Shown here in pieces: positions 25,892 through 36,978 of a stretch of 64,000 nucleotides of DNA. Position 1 is the first letter of the stretch. Every line of letters begins with the position of its first letter. Source of the DNA: Panacagrimonas perspica (lineage in GTDB: Bacteria > Pseudomonadota > Gammaproteobacteria > Nevskiales > Nevskiaceae); the NCBI RefSeq assembly GCF_004364935.1, contig NZ_SOBT01000008.1, positions 1,801,534 to 1,865,533 of the forward strand. Reading direction: 5' to 3'. Made by a program: the position numbers and the translations under genes. The notes under the pieces are model-generated. The model made no database searches. It was not told the origin of the DNA and saw only the letters and a program-made list of their open reading frames with translations.

Positions 25892-27289
25892 TCATGACGC
25901 AGACCGCAGCTCGACAAGAACCGGCGTACGCAGATCGTTCTCAAGATCTTCGCGGCAGCGCACGCGCCGATTCAGCAATTCGTACATCAATGAGCCGCCG
26001 GCACCGATGATGAAACCCAGGCCGACAATCAGGATGAACTTCTTCTTGCGTCCCGCCTTGGGCAGGGACGGAGGCGCCGCACGATTGGCGATGCTGACGG
26101 CACTGGCGGCGGTCTGCGTGCCGAGTTGCGCGCTCTCCAACGCGTCCAGCGCTCCCTGGTAGACCTTGGTGGCCGACTCCAGCTCCTGAAGAAGACTGGC
26201 CCCCTCGTCCTGCTGTGTACGGGTGGACATCACCTTTGCACGTTGCTGACTGACTTCCTGGCGTAGCCGTTCTTCGACGGTGCGGGCGGCGGCCAGCTCG
26301 GCCCGGGCACTTTCGGTATGAATGCCGATCTCTCGCTTGAGCTGGCTGTCCAACTGCGCCAGCTCGCCTTGCAGCGAAACGATCTGCGGATGCCGCGCAC
26401 CGAGCGAGCCGCGCAAGTCCGACAGCAGCGCCTCCTTCTGCTGAAGCTGGGCCTTGAGCGTCTGCACCAGCGGAGAGCTGAGCACTTCGGAATCGCCCTG
26501 TCCGGCGCGTGCCAGGCGCATTTCGGCCTGCTGGCGTGCGGCCGATGCTTCCGTCGCGCGACTGTCGAGATCCGTCAGCCGCGTCGAATCCTGGTCGGTC
26601 TTGCCGGTCAGGTCGATCAACCCGGTCTTGCGCCGGAATGCAGAGACCTTGGCCTGTGCGTCATCCACGTTCTTGCGCAGATTCTCGAGCTGCTTGCCGT
26701 AGCGCTGAATGCGGTCCTTCGCCGGTTCGATGAACTGGCGCATCTGTTCTTCGAGATAGACGTCGGCAACGGTGTTGGCCAGCTTGGCCGCCATGACCGG
26801 ATCCGGGTCATCGGCCGAAACGTAGATGAATCGGCTGGCCTGCCCGGGAGTGATGGTCAGCCGTTTGAACAGGATGGTCATCGCGTACTGGCGCACGCTC
26901 TCCTTGGTTCCGTCGCCGACATAGCCTGCGATGTATTCCTTCTTCTCGATCAGGCCCAGCTGATCGATCACCGGCAACAGGGTGGACTCGCTCTTCAGCA
27001 ATTCGAGCTGCGTGCCGAGATAGCTGTAATTGTTCAACTCGGAGTAATTGCCGCCCGACATCGGGTCGTCGGCCTTGTAGGCGACCAGCAATGTCGCCGT
27101 CGCCTGATACACGCGCGGAAGCAGATACTTCAGTGTGAGGGCACCTGCGATACCGAACAGGATCGGCACGATGATGATGACGTAGCGGTAGGCCCACGCG
27201 ATTGCCCACAGCTGTTTCAGGCCAAGCGCCGGCCCACCCATGTCATAGGTCGTCGATCCGAACGAATCGCTGTCGCTGGTACGCGCCAT
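25892..27289 (-). CDS. epsF: Exopolysaccharide chain-length determinant EpsF (Wzz/PCP family)
   Basis: 465 residues, an inner-membrane polysaccharide co-polymerase. Transmembrane helices lie at about 33-53 (VIIIVPILFGIAGALTL) and 420-440 (ILIVGLGFIIGAGGSLMYELL). Between them is a long periplasmic coiled-coil region (about 170-390), and the Wzz-type PP-rich motif APPSLPKAGRKKK lies before the second helix. The start overlaps the epsE stop (ATGA). The three genes epsE-F-G correspond to those of methanolan-type and PEP-CTERM-associated EPS loci. Confidence 0.88.
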   Translation of the reverse strand: MARTSDSDSFGSTTYDMGGPALGLKQLWAIAWAYRYVIIIVPILFGIAGALTLKYLLPRVYQATATLLVAYKADDPMSGGNYSELNNYSYLGTQLELLKSESTLLPVIDQLGLIEKKEYIAGYVGDGTKESVRQYAMTILFKRLTITPGQASRFIYVSADDPDPVMAAKLANTVADVYLEEQMRQFIEPAKDRIQRYGKQLENLRKNVDDAQAKVSAFRRKTGLIDLTGKTDQDSTRLTDLDSRATEASAARQQAEMRLARAGQGDSEVLSSPLVQTLKAQLQQKEALLSDLRGSLGARHPQIVSLQGELAQLDSQLKREIGIHTESARAELAAARTVEERLRQEVSQQRAKVMSTRTQQDEGASLLQELESATKVYQGALDALESAQLGTQTAASAVSIANRAAPPSLPKAGRKKKFILIVGLGFIIGAGGSLMYELLNRRVRCREDLENDLRTPVLVELRSAS

Positions 27290-28212
27290 CAGAACAAGCG
27301 TTCCTTCACGTTGATGACGTCTTCGGCCATCACCTCGTCGTCGATCTCGGCGTCGGAGCGCTGGCTCTTGCCGTCCTTGAGCCGGCGCTTGATCTCGATG
27401 CGACGGCTGGAGCCGCGCGGCGTCAGGCCACCGGCGATGGAGATGGCCTCGATGACCGTGATCTTCGAACGCAGCGGGAAAGCGCCGGGCCGGGAGACCT
27501 CACCGTAGATATAGAAAAGCGGCGCCTTGGGTATCACGATCGTGTCCCCGGCGCGGATCTGCACCACCTGCCCGGAGCCGGCGGACAGCAGGTCCTGCAG
27601 GTCCACTTCGAAGCGCTCGACCCCGTCCATCGATCTACGCAGGATGAAGGCCCGTTCGGCGCCCAGCGGCGAAATACCGCCAGCCTGTGCCAGCGCATCC
27701 AGAATCGTGGTTCGCGTATCCATCGGAAAACGGCCCGGCCGCACCACCTCGCCCACCACGCTGATCTGCTGGCTGCGAATGGCAGCGAGCACGATGTTGA
27801 CCTGCGGATCGATCAGGTACTCGCCTTCGCGATATGCCGTGGCAACGCGCTCTGCGGCCTGTGTAGGCGACAGCCCCGCCACCGGGATGCTGCCCGCGAG
27901 CGGCACATCGATCGTTCCCGAATCCGAGACGTAACCGGTCAGCGTCAGTTCCGGACGGCCGAACACCGTCATCGTCACCGAGTCGCCCGGAGCGAGCGTC
28001 ACCGTTGCCTGATCGAGAATGGCCGGTGGCGTGACCGACAGCGCATTCGGCGGCGTTGCATTCGGAACCAGCGGATCCACGGGATAGCCAACCGGTGCGA
28101 CCGATGGTTCTGCGGCAACGACTCCGCACGTCAACGCGAAGACCGCCGCGACAAATGTCCGCGCGAGTCGGGGGCTGAACCGGCCAGCTGCTCGTACTCG
28201 CATGACTTCCAT
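27289..28212 (-). CDS. epsE: Polysaccharide export protein EpsE (Wza/OPX family)
   Basis: 307 residues from the ATG at 28212, chosen for its AGGAGC ribosome site; the open frame goes on to 28347 without one. It has a signal peptide (about 1-30, LARTFVAAVFALTCGVVAA). The polysaccharide export domain (LAPGDSVTMTVFGRPELTLTG) is followed by SLBB repeats, ISVVGEVVRPGRFPMDTR and FYIYGEVSRPGAFPLRS. It forms or plugs the outer-membrane export channel. It is first in the epsEFG operon, divergent from clpB, with no glycosyltransferase alongside. Confidence 0.9.
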   Translation of the reverse strand: MEVMRVRAAGRFSPRLARTFVAAVFALTCGVVAAEPSVAPVGYPVDPLVPNATPPNALSVTPPAILDQATVTLAPGDSVTMTVFGRPELTLTGYVSDSGTIDVPLAGSIPVAGLSPTQAAERVATAYREGEYLIDPQVNIVLAAIRSQQISVVGEVVRPGRFPMDTRTTILDALAQAGGISPLGAERAFILRRSMDGVERFEVDLQDLLSAGSGQVVQIRAGDTIVIPKAPLFYIYGEVSRPGAFPLRSKITVIEAISIAGGLTPRGSSRRIEIKRRLKDGKSQRSDAEIDDEVMAEDVINVKERLF

Positions 28213-28321
28213 CGAAAATATGCTCCTGAACCTGCAGGCTTGGCAGAATATCAGAAGCTCACCGTCGGCTTTGACCGCACCCTGCGTCCGGCGCGACTCA
28301 CGACTCGCAGCGTCGTCGCAT

Positions 28322-28349
28322 CTTGAACCGATTTCCATGGCCTCCATGT
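28322..28349 (+). promoter_or_regulatory. Sigma-32-type heat-shock promoter of clpB
   Basis: CTTGAA at 28322-28327, a 14-base spacer, and CTCCATGT at 28342-28349, matching the heat-shock consensus CTTGAA / CCCCATNT in all but one defined base of the -10. It lies 27 bases upstream of the clpB start and in the right orientation. Confidence 0.8.
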
Positions 28350-28376
28350 TTCCCGCAAGAAAACAGGAGGTTTGAA

Positions 28377-30983
<2,607 letters not shown>

Positions 30984-30991
30984 TTCATCGC

Positions 30992-31858
30992 CTACGCTGC
31001 GCCAGGCCGGTATTCCTGGTGCACGCGCACAACGCGGGCGGCCGTGATGCAGACCATCAGCCATGTGCCGCCCGACACCAGCGCTGCGAGCACGTCGCTG
31101 AGGTAGTGCACCTGCAGCACGATGCGGCTGTAGCCCACGAGCAGCACCACCAGCAGCGCCGATAGCGTGATCGGCAGGTGCCAGGCGGGCGGCGCGGCCC
31201 GCATGCCCAGGTACGCCAGCATTCCGTAGATCACGACCGCGCCCGAGGTGTGTCCGCTGGGAAAACTCCAGCCGTGCTCCAGGGTCAGGCCGTGCTCGTG
31301 CAGCGGACGCGTACGCTCGAACAAGGCCTTGAGCACGCGGTTCATCACGCCGTTTCCGGCAACCGCCACGAGCCAGCTCGCAGCGAGCAGCCGGCGCCCG
31401 CGTACGATCAGCACCAGCGCGACGACCACGCCCAGCCCCCACTGCACGATGGCGTCGCCGAGGTGGGTCACCGTGGCGAAGAACGTCAGCGTCTGGCGAG
31501 ACAAGGCGCGTGACAGTTCCGCGGCCAGCGCCACGTCGAAACGGCCCAGGCCTTCGTCGAGCCCGATCTCGTCGGCGATCCCGAAAAACAGTGCCACCGC
31601 CGCCAGCACGACGACGAAACCGAGCAGCAGATCCAGCAGCAAGGGCCCGCCCTGCCAAGCAGCCGGCGTGCGCAGACGCGACAGCGGCACCCATCGCCCC
31701 GTCGCGCGTTGCCAGGTCGTCCGAAGAACGTTCCACAGCGGTTCGCGCAGACGGCGCAGCAGCAGCCAGACCGAGACCGCCGTCGTCACCGCCACCAGAG
31801 CGAAGACGAGGAAGACCTCGACGGGGTGCAGCGCGATCAGGCGCGGAAGCGAATCCAT
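30992..31858 (-). CDS. PAP2-family membrane phosphatase
   Basis: 288 residues with about six hydrophobic segments. The three lipid-phosphatase motifs are intact: KALFERTRP, PSGHTSG and SRIVLQVHYLSDV. Substrates in the family include undecaprenyl pyrophosphate, phosphatidylglycerophosphate and other lipid phosphates; the sequence does not decide. The N-terminal 80 residues before the core include one extra helix and a basic cytoplasmic stretch. It is followed downstream only by the convergent clpB. Upstream, on the same strand, are a metallophosphoesterase and a diacylglycerol-kinase-like gene, which suggests a lipid-phosphate group of genes. Confidence 0.88.
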   Translation of the reverse strand: MDSLPRLIALHPVEVFLVFALVAVTTAVSVWLLLRRLREPLWNVLRTTWQRATGRWVPLSRLRTPAAWQGGPLLLDLLLGFVVVLAAVALFFGIADEIGLDEGLGRFDVALAAELSRALSRQTLTFFATVTHLGDAIVQWGLGVVVALVLIVRGRRLLAASWLVAVAGNGVMNRVLKALFERTRPLHEHGLTLEHGWSFPSGHTSGAVVIYGMLAYLGMRAAPPAWHLPITLSALLVVLLVGYSRIVLQVHYLSDVLAALVSGGTWLMVCITAARVVRVHQEYRPGAA

Positions 31859-31912
31859 CCGCGGATCGTGCGCAGCAGCGGGTTCGGGTTCAAGCGCGGG
31901 GCCTCGAGTTCC

Positions 31913-32734
31913 TCACAGTGACGCATCGCGCTGCAGGTCGAGCTCCCACACCTCGGCCAGTTCGAAGCGGCCGCCGCTCGCCACGAAATCCCAGCGCTCC
32001 ACCGTGCAGCGAAGCGCGCGCCCGGGCAGGCCGTAGCGCATCAGGTTCACCGAATTCGGCGCATCCGGTCGAACGCGCCATGACGTCGCCGTGCCGGCCT
32101 GGACGCACCAGGAACGCCGCTGCAGATCGGGAAAACGCATCGTCAGCGGGCGCACGTACGGCAGGTGGATGTGCCCGCCCATGAACACGTCGGCGCCCGC
32201 ATCGGTCCACGCGCGAGCGGCACGCGCGTGTCCATGCAGCAGGTCGTGCTCGTCGCGACGATGCGGCACGTCGACCGGCTGATGCGTGACGACGACGCGC
32301 AACTGATCCGGCGCCGCGGCGCGCAGGCGCGCGCTCACCCGTTCGATCTGCGCGCGAGAGACCTGGCCGTCGATGTGACGCCAGCGCCGCGTCGTGTTCA
32401 CGCACATGACGAGCAGGCCGGGGATATCGAGCATCGGCTCGAGATCGTCACCGAACACGCGCCGGTGCCGTGCGTACGGCTGGAACGCGCGGGTGAAGAA
32501 ATCCATCAGCGGGATGTCGTGATTGCCGGGCGTCACCAAGGTCTGCGCGATGCCGAGCCGATCGAGGAAGCGCTTGGCCGCCGTGAACTGCCAGGGACGC
32601 GCGCGCTGCGTGATGTCGCCGGAGAGCACCAGCACGTCCGGCTTCTGCGCGGCCGAAAGTGCCGCGAGCGCCTCGACCACCCGCGGCAGCGTCGCGCCGA
32701 AATGTGGATCCGATATCTGGAGCAGAACGCTCAC
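31913..32734 (-). CDS. Cytoplasmic metallophosphoesterase
   Basis: 273 residues with the full calcineurin-like metal motif set: ISDPHFG, LSGDITQR, TPGNHD, THQPVD and GGHIHLPY. No signal peptide or membrane helix. It resembles the YfcE/CpdA-like group of small phosphoesterases acting on nucleotides or phospholipid headgroups, but the substrate cannot be read off. The start overlaps the stop of the diacylglycerol-kinase-like gene (ATGA at 32731-32734), so the two are cotranslated and probably functionally linked. Confidence 0.85.
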   Translation of the reverse strand: MSVLLQISDPHFGATLPRVVEALAALSAAQKPDVLVLSGDITQRARPWQFTAAKRFLDRLGIAQTLVTPGNHDIPLMDFFTRAFQPYARHRRVFGDDLEPMLDIPGLLVMCVNTTRRWRHIDGQVSRAQIERVSARLRAAAPDQLRVVVTHQPVDVPHRRDEHDLLHGHARAARAWTDAGADVFMGGHIHLPYVRPLTMRFPDLQRRSWCVQAGTATSWRVRPDAPNSVNLMRYGLPGRALRCTVERWDFVASGGRFELAEVWELDLQRDASL

Positions 32735-33732
32735 TTCACTTCGACCCGGTCTTCGGGCGCCGGCACCATCAGCAACAGGGGTTCGGGTGCGACACGGAAC
32801 ACCAGCGGTGCCCGCAGGTGATTCACCTCGCCGTCGGTTGCGACCTTGATCATCCGGTGACGATGGGGGTGCACCGTCAGCCGGTGCATCGGGAAGCGGA
32901 TGAGGTTGTCCGCGTCACCGAGGCGGCCCAGCGCGCCGCGTAGCGCCAGACCCAGCATGGCCAGCGCACGCGTCGGCTTGACGACGATGGCCGCCAACTG
33001 GCCATGCTCCAGCGCCTCGCCTTCCGGAAGGCCCAGGCGATCGAACTGAAGGCGGTTGTTGCCGACGAAGACGCTCGGCGTGCGAATGCTGCGGCTCTGG
33101 CCGCGCGCCTCCAGCGTCAGGCGCAACTGCCGACGCTCGCGCATCAGCGTCATCAGACCTGCGCCCATCGCGACCAGCCGGCTGCGACCGAGCTGCGCCT
33201 TGGCGGTTTCGCGATCCTCCAGCAGCTTCGTGTACAGCCCGAGACTGGCGTTCACGAGAAACACCTTCTCGTTGACCAGTCCGACCTGCACCGGCGTCGG
33301 GATCGCACGCAGCAGGGCCTTGGCCGCGACCTCCGTCTCCTGCGAGATGCCGTGCACGCGACCGAAGTAGTTGAAGGTGCCCTGCGGCAGCACGCCGAAA
33401 GCGCAGGGATGGCCGAGCACGTGCTGGGCGACGCCATTGATGGTGCCGTCGCCGCCGGCCGCGACGACGATGCCGCCCTGCTCGCAGGCGAGCCGTACCG
33501 CCTGCTTCGCCCTGGACTCGATGTCGGTGGCGCTGTCGAGCAGCAGGAACTCGTGACGTCGACCCGCTGCGTCGAATATCCCGGCCAGCGTCTGTTGCGT
33601 ATCGCCCGCGTCGTGCTTCCCCGAACCTGCATTCAGCACGATGAAGAGCGGAGCATCGGCCTTCATCGCCAGCTGCGCGGAAGAAGAGACGGCGGAGAGA
33701 TCATTCATCGGACGAAGGATAAGGGGAGGCAA
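32731..33732 (-). CDS. Diacylglycerol kinase-catalytic-domain lipid kinase
   Basis: Up to 333 residues; the ATGs at 33732 and 33708 are both possible. The core opens with FIVLNAGSGKHDA and has the nucleotide motif VVAAGGDGTINGVAQHVLG followed by GVLPQGTFNYFGR. This is the DAGK/YegS/sphingosine-kinase superfamily, acting on lipid hydroxyl groups. It is transcribed divergently from the LpxH-like gene across about 90 bases. Together with the overlapping phosphoesterase and the PAP2 phosphatase it forms a small lipid-phosphate cluster. Exact lipid unknown. Confidence 0.87.
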   Translation of the reverse strand: MPPLILRPMNDLSAVSSSAQLAMKADAPLFIVLNAGSGKHDAGDTQQTLAGIFDAAGRRHEFLLLDSATDIESRAKQAVRLACEQGGIVVAAGGDGTINGVAQHVLGHPCAFGVLPQGTFNYFGRVHGISQETEVAAKALLRAIPTPVQVGLVNEKVFLVNASLGLYTKLLEDRETAKAQLGRSRLVAMGAGLMTLMRERRQLRLTLEARGQSRSIRTPSVFVGNNRLQFDRLGLPEGEALEHGQLAAIVVKPTRALAMLGLALRGALGRLGDADNLIRFPMHRLTVHPHRHRMIKVATDGEVNHLRAPLVFRVAPEPLLLMVPAPEDRVEVK

Positions 33733-33825
33733 GCGTCATCTGCGCTTAACGAAACCGTCACGGGTGGGTCAATCCGGCGCTTCATGCTTCGGTCACACAT
33801 GGAAAACAAGACAGGGGCCTAGACC

Positions 33826-34653
33826 GTGGCCAGGAAAGACGAAACCAAGACCGCCAGGTACCGCACGCTGTGGATCTCCGACGTGCATCTCGGCACGCCG
33901 GGATGCAAGGCGGAGCATCTCGTGGACTTCCTCAAGCACACCGAGTGCGAGAACCTCTACCTGGTCGGCGACATCATCGACGGCTGGAAGCTGCGCAGCT
34001 CGTGGTTCTGGCCACAGGAACACACCAACGTCGTCCGCAAGATCCTGACCAAGTCCAAGCGCGGGACCAAGGTGTACTACGTCACCGGCAACCACGACGA
34101 ATTCCTGCGCAAGTTCGTCGGCTTCGGTCTTGCCATCGGCAACATCCGCATCGTCAACGAGCACGTGCACACCACGGCCGACGGACGCCGCCTGCTGATC
34201 ACCCACGGCGACGCCTTCGACGTGATCACGCGCTATCACCGCTGGATCGCCCTGGTCGGCGACTTCGCGTACGAACTCACGATGCAGGCCAACGATCATC
34301 TGAATCGCCTGCGCCGCGTGTTCGGCATGCGCTACTGGTCGTTGTCGGCGTTCGCGAAGAAGAGCGTGAAGAACGCGGTCAACATCGTTTCCGAGTTCGA
34401 GCAGAGCGTGGCGCACGAGTGCCGCCGCCGGGGCCTGGATGGCGTGGTCTGCGGCCACATCCACCACGCCGAGATCCGCGACATCGACGGCGTGCAGTAC
34501 CTCAACAGCGGCGACTGGGTCGAGAGCTGCACCGCGCTGGCGGAAGACTTCAACGGCCGCATCGAGGTGCTGCGCTGGGTGCAGATCGATCACCTGCACG
34601 AATCGCCGAAGGTCACGCCGCTGAAACGGCCTGCCGCCAAGAAGGCCGCGTAG
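33826..34653 (+). CDS. UDP-2,3-diacylglucosamine diphosphatase-like metallophosphoesterase
   Basis: 275 residues from a GTG start. Metal-site motifs in order: SDVHLGTPG, GDIIDGWKL, TGNHDEFLRK, THGDAFD and CGHIHHAEI, the pattern of the LpxH (COG2908) family that removes UMP from UDP-diacylglucosamine in lipid A synthesis. It is about 35 residues longer than E. coli LpxH and ends in a basic tail (KRPAAKKAA), so it may be a paralogue rather than the main LpxH. Its TAG stop is formed by the head of a REP repeat. Confidence 0.8.
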   Translation: MARKDETKTARYRTLWISDVHLGTPGCKAEHLVDFLKHTECENLYLVGDIIDGWKLRSSWFWPQEHTNVVRKILTKSKRGTKVYYVTGNHDEFLRKFVGFGLAIGNIRIVNEHVHTTADGRRLLITHGDAFDVITRYHRWIALVGDFAYELTMQANDHLNRLRRVFGMRYWSLSAFAKKSVKNAVNIVSEFEQSVAHECRRRGLDGVVCGHIHHAEIRDIDGVQYLNSGDWVESCTALAEDFNGRIEVLRWVQIDHLHESPKVTPLKRPAAKKAA

Positions 34654-34712
34654 CCCGGGTGCAACCCGGGATCTTTCTCTTGGGCTCGCAAGAGTCCCGG
34701 GTTTCACCCGGA
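34650..34712. repeat. GTAG-type REP doublet, CCCGGGTG family (right half decayed)
   Basis: The left copy GTAGCCCGGGTGCAACCCGGG (34650-34670) includes the stop codon of the LpxH-like gene. The right copy is an inverted, partly decayed partner (CCCGGGTTTCACCCGG) without the terminal CTAC. Confidence 0.7.
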
Positions 34713-34716
34713 CAAC

Positions 34717-34745
34717 AAAAAAGGCGGCCCGAAGGCCGCCTTTTT
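34717..34745. terminator. Bidirectional rho-independent terminator
   Basis: A-run, then GGCGGCC (34723-34729), loop CGAA, GGCCGCC (34734-34740), T-run. The A- and T-runs on the two flanks allow termination on both strands. It lies between the convergent LpxH-like and aldehyde dehydrogenase genes. Confidence 0.92.
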
Positions 34746-34761
34746 CGTTACGCGACGAGGC

Positions 34762-36165
34762 TTACTTCGCGACGTTCACGACTTGGCTCTGCGTGAACTC
34801 GGACAGGCCTTCTTCCGAGAACTCCACACCCATGCCGGACTGCTTGGCGCCACCGAACGGGATACCGGGCGCAAGGTCGAGATGCTTGTTGACCCAGGCC
34901 GTGCCGCTCTCGAGGCGTGCCGCGATGCCCGAGGCGCGCTTGGTGTCCTTGCCCCAGACCGAACCACCCAGGCCGAACGGCGAGGCGTTGGCGCGCTTGA
35001 GCGCATCTTCCGAGTCCGAGAACTTGATGATCGGCAGGACCGGCCCGAACTGCTCTTCGTCGACGATGCGATCGCCGTCGGTCACGTCGCGCACGATCGT
35101 CGGGCGGATGAAGTAACCGCCGCCGTCGTCGGACTGCCCGCCGGTCACGACCTTGCCGTTCTTCTTGGCTTCGGCGATCAGATCCTTGACCTTCTCGAAC
35201 TGCATCTTGTTCTGCAGGGGGCCGAGCGTCGTTCCCTTCTCGAGGCCGTCACCGACCACGGCTGCGTTGGCGAGCTTGGCCAGCTCGTCGACCATGCCGT
35301 CGTAGATCTTCTCGTGCACGTAGAGGCGCTTGATCGCGACGCAGACCTGGCCGTTGTTGGCGAAGGCGGCGCCGAAGATCTTGGCAGCCGCTTCCTTCGG
35401 GTCGACGTCGTCGAGCACGATGGCCGCATCGTTGCCGCCCAGTTCGAGCGTGACGCGCTTGACCGTGTCGGCGGCGCTGGCCATGACCTTCTTGCCGGTC
35501 GCGGTGGAACCCGTGAACGACACCTTGCGCACGTCGGGGTGCTGGGTCAGCACGTGGCCCAGATCGTTGGCGTCGGTGACGACGTTGAACACGCCGGCCG
35601 GGAAGATCTTGGAGGCGACTTCACCGAGCAGCAGCGTGGTCAGCGGCGTGGTCGGCGCAGGCTTGGCCACCAGCGTGTTGCCGGACAGCAGCGCCGGCGA
35701 CAGCTTGCCGATCAGCAGCAGCACCGGGAAGTTCCAGGGAATGATCGCGGCGACGACGCCCAGCGGCTTGCGATGCTGTTCGACGCGACGGATCTCGCTG
35801 TCTTCGATGACCTTCGGCTCGACCTTGAGGCCGGCGAAGTAGCGGATGAAGGCGAGCGTGCCGCCGATCTCCCACTGCGCGTCGGCGGTCGGCTTGCCCT
35901 GTTCCTGCGTCAGCAGCGTGGTGAATTCCTCGAAGCGGGCTTCGATGGCGTCGGCGAACTTGGCGAGCACGGCGCTGCGCTCGGGATAGCTCAGCGCAGC
36001 CCAGGCCGGGAAGGCCTTGTTGGCGGCCGCAACAGCCTGGTTGGCCTGGTCGACCGACGCGCGCGGACTCTTGGTCAGCAGCTTGCCGGTGGCGGGATTG
36101 ATGACGTCCATCGTCGAATCGCCATCGACGAGTTTGCCACCGATGAGAAGCTTGAATTCCTGCAT
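34762..36165 (-). CDS. NAD(P)-dependent aldehyde dehydrogenase
   Basis: 467 residues from the ATG at 36165, preceded by AGGAGG. Class-3-type ALDH fold: the cofactor-binding part has IPWNFPVLLLIGKLSPALL, then VSFTGSTATGKKV. The catalytic base is in LELGGND and the nucleophile Cys in NNGQVCVAIKRL. It resembles the succinate-semialdehyde/medium-chain aldehyde dehydrogenases. Upstream frame to 36519 overlaps the GST gene and is not coding. Substrate is undetermined. The GST gene lies 26 bases upstream on the same strand. Confidence 0.9.
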   Translation of the reverse strand: MQEFKLLIGGKLVDGDSTMDVINPATGKLLTKSPRASVDQANQAVAAANKAFPAWAALSYPERSAVLAKFADAIEARFEEFTTLLTQEQGKPTADAQWEIGGTLAFIRYFAGLKVEPKVIEDSEIRRVEQHRKPLGVVAAIIPWNFPVLLLIGKLSPALLSGNTLVAKPAPTTPLTTLLLGEVASKIFPAGVFNVVTDANDLGHVLTQHPDVRKVSFTGSTATGKKVMASAADTVKRVTLELGGNDAAIVLDDVDPKEAAAKIFGAAFANNGQVCVAIKRLYVHEKIYDGMVDELAKLANAAVVGDGLEKGTTLGPLQNKMQFEKVKDLIAEAKKNGKVVTGGQSDDGGGYFIRPTIVRDVTDGDRIVDEEQFGPVLPIIKFSDSEDALKRANASPFGLGGSVWGKDTKRASGIAARLESGTAWVNKHLDLAPGIPFGGAKQSGMGVEFSEEGLSEFTQSQVVNVAK

Positions 36166-36191
36166 GGGACTTCCTCCTGATGAATGCGGGG

Positions 36192-36821
36192 TCACGCCGC
36201 GGCACTGGGGCGGGACGAGACCGAACGGTACCACCGCTGTACGTTCGGGTGTGAATCCGTCGGGGTCACTTTGAGCCAGCCCATGAAATCCACGACGCAC
36301 AGGGCGGTGATGTCGGCCAAGCTGAAGCTGGTACCTGCGACGAATTCCGACTTGCCGAGCATGCCGTCGAGCGTGTCGATGAAGCGCCGGCTGCCGGCCA
36401 TGCCGCGCTCGGCGAGCGCGGGAATCGCGGTGATTCCGCCCAATCCGGGAATACCCCGGTCGCCGAATCCCGGTGCCGAATTGCGGAAGGCCTCGGAGGC
36501 TCGCAGGAAGCCGTCCCATTCCATCGCCAGCGTCCTGGACGTGATCACGGCGCGGCTTTTTGCGTCGGTGCCGAGCATCGGCTTCTCCGGATGGAGTGCC
36601 TCGAGGTACTGGCAGATCGCCAGGGTCTCGTCGATGAGCGTGCCGTCGTCGAGCTGCAGCGCCGGCACGATGCCACGCGGATTGATCTTCAGGTACGCCG
36701 GCTGGATGTTCTCAGCGGTCATCAGGTCGACCTGCACGGTGTCGATCTTGATGCCCTTCTCGGCCAGAAAGATGCGGACGCGGCGGGGGCTGGGCGCCAT
36801 GGCGCAGTCGTAGAACTTCAT
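36192..36821 (-). CDS. Glutathione S-transferase family protein
   Basis: 209 residues. Thioredoxin-like N-terminal domain (about 1-80) with the cis-proline motif RGIVPALQLDDG and the glutathione-binding acid/serine pair in LIDETLAICQYLE. The helical C-terminal domain contains FVAGTSFSLADITALC, the GST capping motif. N-terminal APSPRR is at the catalytic position. Encoded just upstream of the aldehyde dehydrogenase, possibly for detoxification of reactive aldehydes; that link is inference. Confidence 0.9.
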   Translation of the reverse strand: MKFYDCAMAPSPRRVRIFLAEKGIKIDTVQVDLMTAENIQPAYLKINPRGIVPALQLDDGTLIDETLAICQYLEALHPEKPMLGTDAKSRAVITSRTLAMEWDGFLRASEAFRNSAPGFGDRGIPGLGGITAIPALAERGMAGSRRFIDTLDGMLGKSEFVAGTSFSLADITALCVVDFMGWLKVTPTDSHPNVQRWYRSVSSRPSAAA

Positions 36822-36978
36822 TTTTATGTTCTCCTCGGTGGTCAGCGCGCTGCCTCAGTGGACAGGGCGTCTCGACCCTCAGTTTGCCATGCAGTGCCCG
36901 CCGGTTCAGCCTATTAGGCGCCCAAAACAGGACGCCTGCCCCCACCAGAAGTTGGGGCCGTCAGCCCACTCGCAGGGC

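Noticed and set aside
34762-36519. Aldehyde dehydrogenase start at 36519
   Set aside because: The extra 118 codons overlap the GST gene; an AGGAGG-preceded ATG at 36165 gives the standard ALDH N-terminus.
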